This document shows, piece by piece, positions 1 to 6,428 of a DNA stretch of 11,121 bases. The notes beneath the pieces were generated by a model. That model was not told the DNA's origin. It did not search any database and saw nothing but the letters and a program-made list of their open reading frames with translations. The DNA comes from Victivallales bacterium (lineage in GTDB: Bacteria; Verrucomicrobiota; Lentisphaeria; Victivallales; Victivallaceae), in the NCBI GenBank assembly GCA_030634125.1, contig DAOWBJ010000026.1, positions 1-11,121 on the forward strand, in the 5' to 3' direction. The first letter of the stretch is position 1; each line of letters opens with the position of its first letter. The position numbers were made by a program, and so were the translations under genes.

Positions 1-665
1 GTAGCGGAAAATCTACAACTCTGGCATCAATGCTTAATATTATCAATGAAGAGATGGCTCATCATATTATTACGGTTGAAGACCCGATAGAATTTTATCA
101 TAAAAATAAACGCAGTATGGTTATTCAACGTGAAATCGGTGTTGATACAACAGGTTTCGGTGAAGCTTTGAGACGCGCGCTGCGACAAGACCCCGATGTA
201 ATTCTCGTGGGTGAAATGCGGGATCTGGAGACTATGGAAGCCGCCATTACCGCTGCCGAAACCGGACATCTGGTTTTCGGAACACTGCATACTTCAAGTG
301 CGGTCGGCACGGTTGACCGTATCATTGACGCATTCCCGACTGAACAACAGGGACAGATCAGAACACAGCTGGCAACTTCACTGGTTGCTGTAATATCGCA
401 GGTATTACTTGCCAGAGCAGATAAACCAGGCCGTGTTGCCGCCTTTGAAATTATGGTGTCAACCCCGTCTATTCAAGCTCTAATTCGTGATAATAAAACC
501 TTCCGTATCTCCTCAGAATTGCAGACGGGAGCTAAATATGGAATGAATACACTTGATTCGCACTTAATTGAGCTGTATATTAAGAAGTTAATCAGTTATA
601 ACGATTTGATTACTAAATCACAAGACCCGGAATCAATAATTGAAAAACTGGCAAGTCTAGAATAA
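1..665 (+). CDS. pilT: Type IV pilus retraction ATPase PilT (3' part, starts outside window)
   Basis: Hexameric AAA-type ATPase that powers pilus retraction at the inner-membrane base of the type IV pilus. The reading frame is open from base 3, where it enters in the middle of the Walker A loop (SGKSTT), so roughly the first third of a normal ~350-residue PilT lies upstream. Visible in order are the Asp box (ITVEDPIEF), the arginine-rich stretch GFGEALRRALRQDPD, Walker B (ILVGEMRD), the His box (HLVFGTLHTSS), and a C-terminal PSIQALIRDNK that matches the AIRNLIRE-type motif distinguishing PilT from the assembly ATPase PilB. It lies 17 bases before pilC, as expected for a pilus operon. Family assignment is secure. 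Retraction (PilT/PilU) rather than assembly is inferred from the C-terminal motif and the compact end. Confidence 0.95.
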   Translation, partial: SGKSTTLASMLNIINEEMAHHIITVEDPIEFYHKNKRSMVIQREIGVDTTGFGEALRRALRQDPDVILVGEMRDLETMEAAITAAETGHLVFGTLHTSSAVGTVDRIIDAFPTEQQGQIRTQLATSLVAVISQVLLARADKPGRVAAFEIMVSTPSIQALIRDNKTFRISSELQTGAKYGMNTLDSHLIELYIKKLISYNDLITKSQDPESIIEKLASLE

Positions 666-668
666 CAT

Positions 669-674
669 AAGGAG
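669..674 (+). promoter_or_regulatory. Ribosome binding site of pilC
   Basis: AAGGAG lies 8 bases before the ATG at 683, a near-perfect Shine-Dalgarno sequence. It fixes the pilC start and shows that this genome uses canonical SD initiation for at least some genes. Confidence 0.7.
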
Positions 675-682
675 AATGCAAA

Positions 683-1951
683 ATGCCGCAATTTATATAT
701 GTCGCAATGGATTCGGATGGCAAAGAACGCAAAGGAAAGATTGATTCTCCCACCGAAGAGCAGGCCGCGAGCGCGTTGAAAAAACAAAACTTGTATCCTA
801 CATCGATAAAACCCGCAAAAGGGGAAAAGCTAGTCGCAAGCAAGAAAAACGCGCCCAAAGGCAAAAAGAAAAAAGGCGGCAGTGGTCTGAATATAACTAT
901 CGGTACTCCGGTAATCAAACGTAAACAGCTTACTCTTTTTACCCGCCAGTTAGCTATCCTGCTTGATGCCGGTCTGCCCTTGATTCGTTCTCTTAAAACG
1001 CTGGAAAGACAGTCCAGGGACCCGATTGTAAAAATGGTTCTTGGTGAAACTGCCGAAGCCGTTGAAACAGGGGCGACTTTCTCCGAAGCCCTAGCCAAAA
1101 ACCCGAAGACTTTCGATAAATTGTTCCTGAATATGATTCGCGCGGGCGAAGCCGCCGGCGCGATGGAAACTATCCTCAATCGTCTGGCGTCATTTATGGA
1201 AAGTTCCGCGAGAATCGCCGGGAAAGTTAAAGCGGCATTGATCTATCCGATTGTGGTTCTGGTCGTTGCCGGTGGTGTTACCAGTGGTTTGATGATCTTT
1301 ATTGTCCCTAACTTTACAAAAATCTTTGATGACCTGCTTCAAGGTGAACCATTGCCGATGATTACGCAATGGGTTATTAATACTTCAGAAGTTATGAAAA
1401 ATCAGGCATTGTATTGTATCGCGGGCATCGTCGTGTTTATTATTGCACTAAAAATAATTGGTAAAACAAAGCATGGGAAATATGCTTTTGACTGGCTTAA
1501 ATACAATATGCCCTTGTTCGGACCAATTATCGCGAAAACCTCTATTTCACGTTTTGCCAGAACGCTCGGAACTTTGATGGCTTCCGGCGTAGGGGTTTTA
1601 GGCGCATTGATCATCGTGAAAGATACCGCTGGTAATGATGTGGTTTGCAATGCGGTCTCAAAAGTACACGATGCGGTAAAAGAAGGTGAAGGTATTGCTC
1701 CGCCTCTTGCCGCGACTAAGATTTTCCCGGAAATGGTGGTAAGTATGATCGAGGTGGGTGAAGAGACTGGTAAGTTACCCGATATGCTTGAAAAAATAGC
1801 GGATACATACGAGGAGGAAGTAGATAATGCTGTAGGTGCATTGACCTCACTGATTGAGCCTTTGATGATTGTGGGCCTGGCGGTAGTCGTTGGTACTATC
1901 GTTATCGCCTTGTTCCTGCCGCTTACTAAAATTATTGAAAAACTTGGTTAA
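683..1951 (+). CDS. pilC: Type IV pilus inner-membrane platform protein PilC (GspF family)
   Basis: Polytopic inner-membrane protein on which the pilus ATPases act; it couples PilB/PilT to pilin polymerisation and removal. The 422 residues match the usual ~400. Two T2SSF repeats are visible, at about residues 84-207 (FTRQLAILLDAGLPL, then MIRAGEAAGAMETIL) and 287-411 (SISRFARTLGTLMASGVGV, then MIEVGEETGKLPDML). Hydrophobic segments fall at about 185-212, 240-260 and 387-416. The N-terminus (PQFIYVAMDSDGKERKGKI) is the typical cytoplasmic start. Between it and the first repeat is an unusually basic linker (residues 44-65), dense in lysine. It follows pilT by 17 bases, and manC begins 8 bases after its stop. 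PilC of a type IV pilus is favoured over GspF of a type II secretion system because pilT is adjacent. Confidence 0.93.
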   Translation: MPQFIYVAMDSDGKERKGKIDSPTEEQAASALKKQNLYPTSIKPAKGEKLVASKKNAPKGKKKKGGSGLNITIGTPVIKRKQLTLFTRQLAILLDAGLPLIRSLKTLERQSRDPIVKMVLGETAEAVETGATFSEALAKNPKTFDKLFLNMIRAGEAAGAMETILNRLASFMESSARIAGKVKAALIYPIVVLVVAGGVTSGLMIFIVPNFTKIFDDLLQGEPLPMITQWVINTSEVMKNQALYCIAGIVVFIIALKIIGKTKHGKYAFDWLKYNMPLFGPIIAKTSISRFARTLGTLMASGVGVLGALIIVKDTAGNDVVCNAVSKVHDAVKEGEGIAPPLAATKIFPEMVVSMIEVGEETGKLPDMLEKIADTYEEEVDNAVGALTSLIEPLMIVGLAVVVGTIVIALFLPLTKIIEKLG

Positions 1952-1959
1952 AATAAATT

Positions 1960-3057
1960 ATGGAAAATAATAATTTTTACGCAGTAGTAATGGCTGGAGG
2001 TAAAGGAGAACGTTTCTGGCCTCAAAGCCGGGCAAATCATCCAAAACAATTATTACGTTTAATTGGAAACTTGACTCTTCTTGAGCAAACCGTTGAACGC
2101 TTGAAACCATTAGTGCCGTCAGAAAATATTCTGATAATTACCAATCAGGATTATGTCGCTCCAATGCAATCACTACTGACAAATTTGCCTTCTGAAAATA
2201 TTATCGGAGAACCAATCGGAAGAGATACCGCTCCATGCGTCGCTCTTGCCGCTGGAATCGTCCGTGCTAAAGCAGAAAACGACGACGCGATAATGTTTTT
2301 ACTGCCCGCGGATCATGTTATCCGCAACGTTCAGGCAATGCGCGGCGAACTCGAAGACTGCGCGAAGCTTGCCGGCGATAAAAACAGCATTGTTACAATC
2401 GGCGTTAATCCAGCATCCGCCAGCACTGGATATGGTTACATAAAATGCGGTGAACAACTTTCTAACGGAACCAATACGAAATTCTTTAAAAGTCTTGGTT
2501 TTAAAGAAAAACCCAACATTGAAACTGCGGGGAAGTTTATTAGCGGCGGCAATTATAAATGGAACAGCGGCATGTTTATTTGGTCGATCAGGACTATTAT
2601 GGACGCTTTCAAGCAACACGCGCCGCATCTGGAAGCAATGGCAAAGCGATTTACCGAAGCATCTCTTCAAAACAATATTGAACGCGCAATGGCTGATGAA
2701 TACAAAAAATGCGATAAGATTTCGATTGATTACGCTGTGATGGAAAAAGTTGAAGATGTTATCGTCGCGGAATGTTCTTTTGACTGGGATGACGTCGGCA
2801 GCTGGACTTCTTTACGCAATCAAGTCCGCCCCGATGAAAAAAATAATGTTGTCCGCGGTTTGTTTGAAAACATTGATTCCGCCAATAACATTGTCGTCAG
2901 CGATGCGAAGCACTTGATCGCGGCTATTGATGTAGAGGACCTTATTGTTGTACATACTGACGACGCGACTCTGGTTTGCAACGCTAAATCAGCACAGCGA
3001 ATTAAAGAATTAGTGCATAATCTTGGTCTAAATCCGGAATTATTAAAATTCCTTTGA
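1960..3057 (+). CDS. manC: Mannose-1-phosphate guanylyltransferase, single-domain form
   Basis: Makes GDP-mannose from mannose-1-phosphate and GTP in the cytoplasm, for polysaccharide, glycolipid or protein glycosylation. The nucleotidyltransferase signature GGKGERFWPQSR is at residues 13-24. PADHV (116-120), GYGYI (157-161), FKEKP (181-185), YKWNSGMFIW (199-208) and DWDDVGSW (275-282) follow in the order known for the family. At 365 residues it is the short form, without the C-terminal phosphomannose isomerase cupin found in ~480-residue ManC/AlgA proteins, so the isomerase must be encoded elsewhere. Only 8 bases separate it from pilC and there is no clear Shine-Dalgarno, which suggests translational coupling. 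The other nucleotide-sugar gene in the window is uxs, 7 kb away. A related hexose-1-phosphate nucleotidyltransferase is possible but less likely. Confidence 0.92.
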   Translation: MENNNFYAVVMAGGKGERFWPQSRANHPKQLLRLIGNLTLLEQTVERLKPLVPSENILIITNQDYVAPMQSLLTNLPSENIIGEPIGRDTAPCVALAAGIVRAKAENDDAIMFLLPADHVIRNVQAMRGELEDCAKLAGDKNSIVTIGVNPASASTGYGYIKCGEQLSNGTNTKFFKSLGFKEKPNIETAGKFISGGNYKWNSGMFIWSIRTIMDAFKQHAPHLEAMAKRFTEASLQNNIERAMADEYKKCDKISIDYAVMEKVEDVIVAECSFDWDDVGSWTSLRNQVRPDEKNNVVRGLFENIDSANNIVVSDAKHLIAAIDVEDLIVVHTDDATLVCNAKSAQRIKELVHNLGLNPELLKFL

Positions 3058-3071
3058 TTAAACTTCTTCCA

Positions 3072-3077
3072 TATAAT
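3072..3077 (+). promoter_or_regulatory. Possible -10 element before coaX
   Basis: TATAAT, identical to the sigma-70 -10 consensus, lies in the 37-base gap between manC and coaX. No good -35 is visible at 16-18 bases (TTCCTT is the best at 17), and the start codon would be only about 10 bases beyond the transcription start, giving an almost leaderless message. coaX itself has no recognisable Shine-Dalgarno. Chance occurrence in an A/T-rich gap is quite possible. Confidence 0.3.
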
Positions 3078-3094
3078 AAAAAAGCAGTAATACA

Positions 3095-3802
3095 ATGGTT
3101 ATTTTATTAAATATAGGCAATACTCATACTGTAATTGCGGAAGCCGAAAACGGCAAAATCAATTCGTCTCGAAAAATTTTAACGACTGAATTAAACAGCG
3201 GGATGCTTCCGAAGGCAATGCCGATAGCTGCCGCAACCGTAGTTCCTGAATTTCGTGTACGTTTTAAGGATCGTGATATTTTCTGGCTGCAGCCGGGATG
3301 CCCGTGTGATATTGATTTGAGCCGGGGAGACAGCAGCACTTTAGGCGCGGACCGGCTGGCAAATTTAATCGCTTTGGCGGACGAGTTCCCCTTGCCGGCT
3401 TTGTGTATTGATTTTGGAACCGCGATTACTTTTGAATTACTTGATGAAAATAAAGTGTTTCTTGGCGGGGCAATTGCTCCGGGACGTGCATTGTTGCGCA
3501 ATTGCATGCATGATTACACGGCTCAATTGCCCCTGGTTTCGCTGAAAACACCGCCGCCGAAAGGACCCGGGACGGCTACCGGAGATCAAATGATTCTGGG
3601 AATAGATTCCGGCGCCGCGGGTGCGGTAAAGGAACTGATTCAAATAATGCGCCAAAGCATAGATGGTGATTTAAACCTGGTTGCCACTGGCGGCGACGCG
3701 GAATTTTTCATAAAAAATATTTCAGGGATTGAATATGCCGGAGATGACTTTACTTTAAATGGAATACTAAAAGCCTGGGAGATTTATAAAAAATGCAAAT
3801 AA
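3095..3802 (+). CDS. coaX: Type III pantothenate kinase (CoaX), short and divergent
   Basis: CoaX phosphorylates pantothenate, the first step of coenzyme A synthesis, and belongs to the ASKHA (actin/hexokinase-like) fold. Recognisable motifs are NIGNTHT (residues 6-12), AAATVVPEF (46-54), GADRLAN (84-90), IDFGTAIT (105-112), LGGAIAPG (123-130), AQLPLV (143-148) and ATGGDAEFF (197-205). At 235 residues it is shorter than the usual ~250-260, mainly between the first motif and VVPE. The family's first motif normally begins with aspartate (DxGNT), but codon 6 here is AAT (Asn). The acidic residue after GTAxT, usually Asp, is Glu114. The GADR aspartate (Asp86) is kept. Because the Asp6 position normally helps organise phosphate and metal, activity is uncertain. 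Its last 10 bases overlap the downstream TrpF-like gene. Family membership is clear; catalytic competence is inference. Confidence 0.85.
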   Translation: MVILLNIGNTHTVIAEAENGKINSSRKILTTELNSGMLPKAMPIAAATVVPEFRVRFKDRDIFWLQPGCPCDIDLSRGDSSTLGADRLANLIALADEFPLPALCIDFGTAITFELLDENKVFLGGAIAPGRALLRNCMHDYTAQLPLVSLKTPPPKGPGTATGDQMILGIDSGAAGAVKELIQIMRQSIDGDLNLVATGGDAEFFIKNISGIEYAGDDFTLNGILKAWEIYKKCK

Positions 3803-4473
3803 AAATATGTGGAATCCAAAACGAACATGAACTGCAAACCGCTATCGATGCCGGTGCGGACGCGGTCGGCTTTCTGGTGGGACAATTACACAGATCAAAA
3901 ACATTTATTCTGGCAAGTACCGCAAGCCGTTTGGCGCAGCAGCTTCCTCCTTACATAACTCCGGTTATCGTTACGCATCTCGTTGAAGCAGAAGAAATTG
4001 AAGAGATTATGACGCGGGCGAATATTTACAGCGTTCAATTACACGGTGTCGCGAATGAAGAAATCTTCAAATTGCGCGACTTACTGCCGGCGCACGCGAA
4101 AATCATCGTCGCTGAATATATAAAAAATTTAAACGACCTGTTGAGGCTTGAGGAAATCTATCCGGCAATCAACGCGATTATGCTTGATTGCTACAACAAG
4201 GAAGTCGCATTAATCGGACAGCAAAATGAAAATAAAACATATAATTGGCGCGACGCGGCGGAATTTGTCAGTCAATGCCCGGTACCGGTAATTATAGGCG
4301 GTGGAATTTCCGCCGAAAATGTCGCCGAAGCTGTAAAACAAATAATGCCTTACGGCATTGACGCATGCAGTCGCTTGAAAGATAAAGATAAAGAAACTGA
4401 AACATGCGATCAGCAAAAATGCAGCAACTATGTAAAAAACGCAAAATTAGCATTTCTAAGCGAAAATAAATAA
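3793..4473 (+). CDS. Divergent phosphoribosylanthranilate isomerase (TrpF-like)
   Basis: A TIM-barrel protein of the TrpF family; classical TrpF converts phosphoribosylanthranilate to CdRP in tryptophan synthesis. KICG at residues 4-7 supplies the catalytic Cys6, VQLHG (81-85) is the family's central strand, Asp132 in MLDC matches the general acid, and IIGGGISAENVAEAV (167-181) with YGIDACS (187-193) forms the phosphate-binding end. The substrate-side features differ: VGQLHRSKTFI (29-39) replaces the usual FxxxSPRYV, the GGTG of the central loop is missing (EVALIGQQNENKTYNW), and the usual SSG after GVD reads CSR. It resembles a TrpF-like subfamily found outside trp operons. The true substrate may differ, so I withhold the symbol. 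No other trp gene is nearby. Its start lies inside the last codons of coaX (10-base overlap), and GGGAG at 3777-3781 could serve as its ribosome binding site. Confidence 0.75.
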   Translation: MQIKICGIQNEHELQTAIDAGADAVGFLVGQLHRSKTFILASTASRLAQQLPPYITPVIVTHLVEAEEIEEIMTRANIYSVQLHGVANEEIFKLRDLLPAHAKIIVAEYIKNLNDLLRLEEIYPAINAIMLDCYNKEVALIGQQNENKTYNWRDAAEFVSQCPVPVIIGGGISAENVAEAVKQIMPYGIDACSRLKDKDKETETCDQQKCSNYVKNAKLAFLSENK

Positions 4474-4484
4474 AAGAGGACATA

Positions 4485-4988
4485 ATGATTATGAGAAAAA
4501 TGGAAACACACACAATTTCAGTATTAGTAGATAATAAATTCGGCGTTTTAGCGCGTGTAGCCGGATTATTCAGCGGACGCGGCTACAATATCACTTCATT
4601 GACCGTCAATGAAACTCAAGATCCGAAACGTTCGCAAATGACTATTGTCACTAAGGGCGATGATACTATTATAGAACAGATTGACAGCCAGTTGAATAAA
4701 CTGGTTGACGTCCTCAAAGTAGAAGATTTGACCAATCATAACTTTATAGAACGCGAACTCGCTTTAATCAAAATTCATGTTATTGATGCCAATAAAAAAT
4801 CACAAATTATTCAGCTTGTAGAAATTTTTGAAGGTAAAATTGTGACAGTTCACAAAAATGAACTTGGTATCGAACTTTCCGGCAGAGCTGGAAAAATTGA
4901 TAATTTTGTAGCTTTGCTCGCTGATTTTGGTGAAATGAAATTGGCCCGCTCCGGCCGCGTCGCATTATCCAGAGATGAGGAATTTTAG
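4485..4988 (+). CDS. ilvN: Acetolactate synthase small (regulatory) subunit
   Basis: Regulatory subunit of acetohydroxyacid synthase. It activates the catalytic IlvB subunit and confers valine feedback inhibition in branched-chain amino acid synthesis. The 167 residues are typical. The N-terminal ACT domain spans about 8-80, with the effector-site signature VLARVAGLFSGRGYNI at 21-36 and QMTIV at 51-55. The C-terminal domain spans about 88-162 and ends in the family's ARSGRVALSR. The ATG at 4485 is preceded by AGAGGA (4475-4480); an internal ATG at 4491 or 4500 could also serve. It follows the TrpF-like gene by 11 bases. ilvB and ilvC, usual partners, are not adjacent, so the catalytic subunit must be encoded elsewhere. 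Confidence 0.92.
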   Translation: MIMRKMETHTISVLVDNKFGVLARVAGLFSGRGYNITSLTVNETQDPKRSQMTIVTKGDDTIIEQIDSQLNKLVDVLKVEDLTNHNFIERELALIKIHVIDANKKSQIIQLVEIFEGKIVTVHKNELGIELSGRAGKIDNFVALLADFGEMKLARSGRVALSRDEEF

Positions 4989-5001
4989 CGGACTGATAAT
5001 T

Positions 5002-5268
5002 ATGACTGATAAAAAACATGATAAAGACAACTACGAACTCCCTGCGGGAATTATATTGCCGGAAGACAATTCATCAGATTATCCCAATTGGAAAAAGGGA
5101 ATTATCTTTGCTGTTCCGGGTGGATTTGTCGGGTCATTCACATTATGGCTACTTCTGGCGAGCAAAGTCGCAAGCTTCAAAATCGACTATACAATACCGG
5201 TAATTGGCTTCCTTATGGGATTTTTGGTGGTCGGAAGCATCATAACATTCCGCCCGCCGAAAAACTAA
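5002..5268 (+). CDS. Small two-helix membrane protein of unknown function
   Basis: An 88-residue protein that I do not recognise. The first ~28 residues are hydrophilic and charged (MTDKKHDKDNYELPAG at the start). Two hydrophobic stretches follow, at about 32-52 and 60-79, separated by a short turn containing KIDY, and it ends in a basic RPPKN. This pattern suggests two membrane helices with a cytoplasmic N-terminal tail. The frame is open further upstream to an ATG at 4975 inside ilvN, but the ATG at 5002 is preferred: it follows the ilvN stop by 13 bases, has AGCGGA (4987-4992) upstream, and avoids a 14-base overlap. It ends the tight run beginning with pilT. Coding status is supported by a sensible two-helix topology and position, not by homology. 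Confidence 0.6.
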   Translation: MTDKKHDKDNYELPAGIILPEDNSSDYPNWKKGIIFAVPGGFVGSFTLWLLLASKVASFKIDYTIPVIGFLMGFLVVGSIITFRPPKN

Positions 5269-5269
5269 T

Positions 5270-5485
5270 ATACCTCAAGAGAAACATATGATTAAATTGT
5301 CATCAATTGACTTGAACATGGTATGTGCTGGAGTTGTCAAGCATCCATCAGAGTGGAAATATGGTTCTTTTAATGAATTTGTTGAAAAAACGCAACGATG
5401 CTGTATTATAAATAAAGATGAACTTTTGAAAAGTTTGTATATAAGTAATTTTGAGGATTATGAAAATGGTATATTTAAAACTTAA
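5270..5485 (+). pseudogene. Remnant of a REP-associated tyrosine transposase (RAYT, Y1/IS200-like), C-terminal fragment
   Basis: The open stretch 5288-5485 encodes 65 residues. Its start (SSIDLNMVCAGVVKHPSEWK) is the conserved YIDLNMVRAGVVKHPSEW block of IS200-like REP-associated transposases, which lies well downstream of the catalytic HUH and tyrosine motifs. The following GSFNEF and CCIINKDELLKSL match the usual W-x-x-GYNEI and YGIIDxxxLL. The same frame extends upstream in register (QEKHMIKL) to about 5270, but no HUH motif or catalytic tyrosine region is present, so the N-terminal two thirds is gone. The invariant Arg of VRAG is Cys, and the end is cut short compared with long RAYTs. It therefore cannot transpose and is probably not a functional gene. 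It sits between the small membrane protein and the flotillin cluster, an A/T-richer stretch than its neighbours. Confidence 0.75.
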
Positions 5486-5500
5486 AAATATTAACTAAAA

Positions 5501-5507
5501 AAAGGAG
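5501..5507 (+). promoter_or_regulatory. Strong ribosome binding site of the first floA-like gene
   Basis: AAAGGAG is 6 bases upstream of the ATG at 5514, within an A-rich run. It fixes the start and suggests efficient translation of the flotillin cluster. A matching promoter should lie inside the RAYT remnant, but I see no convincing -35/-10 pair there. Confidence 0.65.
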
Positions 5508-5513
5508 TTAGCT

Positions 5514-6404
5514 ATGAGTCCTGTAATCGCAACTTTGCTTATTGTTGGAATAATATTTGTATTATTCCTGTTTATTAAATTTATCCCGATCCGGCACTGG
5601 ATCGCCGCTGTATTTTCCAATGTGAAAATAAGTATCTTTACATTGATCGGGATGCGTCTGCGACGGGTTCCGGCTGAAGTAGTTGTCAATGCGCTTATTC
5701 AGGCGGAAAAAGCCGGTATTACTGTTGACAGTAATTCACTGGAAGCACACTTCCTCGCCGGTGGTAATGTCGAAAGAGTTATTAACGCTCTGGTTGCCGC
5801 TGATAAAGCGAATATCGAGCTTTCACTTCAGCGCGCGACAGCGATTGACCTCGCCGGACGTAACGTGCTTGAAGCTGTAAAAATGAGCGTTAATCCAAAA
5901 GTTATCGAAACTCCCGAAGTCGCGGCGGTTGCCAAAGACGGTATCCAGCTGAAGGCGATCGCCCGTGTAACGGTTCGCGCTAATCTTGACCGTTTGGTCG
6001 GCGGGGCAGGGGTGGAAACTATTTTAGCCCGTGTCGGTGAGGGTATCGTAACGACTATTGGTTCCGCTGATCAACATAAACATGTTCTGGAAAATCCCGA
6101 CTCTATATCAAAAGTGGTACTGGCGAAAGGTTTGGATTCCGGCACGGCATTTGAAATTTTGTCTATTGATATTGCTGATGTTAACATCGGTAAAAACATT
6201 GGAGCTATACTGCAAACTGACCAGGCGAATGCTGACAAGAATATCGCTCAGGCTAAAGCAGAAGAACGTCGTGCCATGGCTGTCGCCCAGGAACAGGAAA
6301 TGAAAGCTAAGATCAGCGAAATGCGCGCGAAGGTGGTGCAGATGGAATCTCAGGTTCCGCTGGCTATCGCCCAGGCTTTCAGAAGCAATAAAGTTCAACT
6401 ATAA
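5514..6404 (+). CDS. floA: Flotillin-like protein FloA, copy 1 (C-terminally short)
   Basis: Membrane scaffold of the FloA (UPF0365/YqfA) family, which organises functional membrane microdomains. A hydrophobic hairpin-like segment at residues 3-25 is followed by the family's WIAAVFSNVKIS, IGMRLRRVP, DSNSLEAHFLAGGNV, RATAIDLAGR, IARVTVRAN, VETILARVGEGIVTTIGS and ENPDSISK. An Ala/Glu/Lys-rich helical stretch (AKAEERRAMAVAQEQEMKAK) then likely forms a coiled coil. At 296 residues it is shorter than typical FloA (~330) because it stops after AQAFRSNKVQL; the conserved NLGIMDYYxMKN block and tail seen in copy 2 are absent. This could be a functional short paralog or a copy truncated by a frameshift at its 3' end. 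The next frame just past the break reads FNYKLLK, only vaguely like the missing block. Copy 2 follows after 24 bases. Confidence 0.88.
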   Translation: MSPVIATLLIVGIIFVLFLFIKFIPIRHWIAAVFSNVKISIFTLIGMRLRRVPAEVVVNALIQAEKAGITVDSNSLEAHFLAGGNVERVINALVAADKANIELSLQRATAIDLAGRNVLEAVKMSVNPKVIETPEVAAVAKDGIQLKAIARVTVRANLDRLVGGAGVETILARVGEGIVTTIGSADQHKHVLENPDSISKVVLAKGLDSGTAFEILSIDIADVNIGKNIGAILQTDQANADKNIAQAKAEERRAMAVAQEQEMKAKISEMRAKVVQMESQVPLAIAQAFRSNKVQL

Positions 6405-6428
6405 ACTATTAAAACGGAGATATATATT

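Noticed and set aside
613..1179. 188-residue open frame on the minus strand opposite pilC
   Set aside because: It lies entirely antisense to a well-supported PilC reading frame, has no recognisable domain and no ribosome binding site of note; it is a by-product of the pilC codon pattern.
3793..4473. Part of a tryptophan biosynthesis operon
   Set aside because: No trpA, trpB, trpC, trpD or trpE is adjacent and the TrpF-like protein is divergent, so a trp operon cannot be supported.
4975..5001. Earlier start of the small two-helix membrane protein, inside ilvN
   Set aside because: The extra nine residues come from out-of-frame ilvN sequence; the ATG at 5002 just after the ilvN stop is better placed.
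5018..5291. Two overlapping small open frames in other frames across the two-helix membrane protein
   Set aside because: Their translations lack any coherent hydrophobic or domain pattern, whereas the 5002-5268 frame gives two clean membrane helices.
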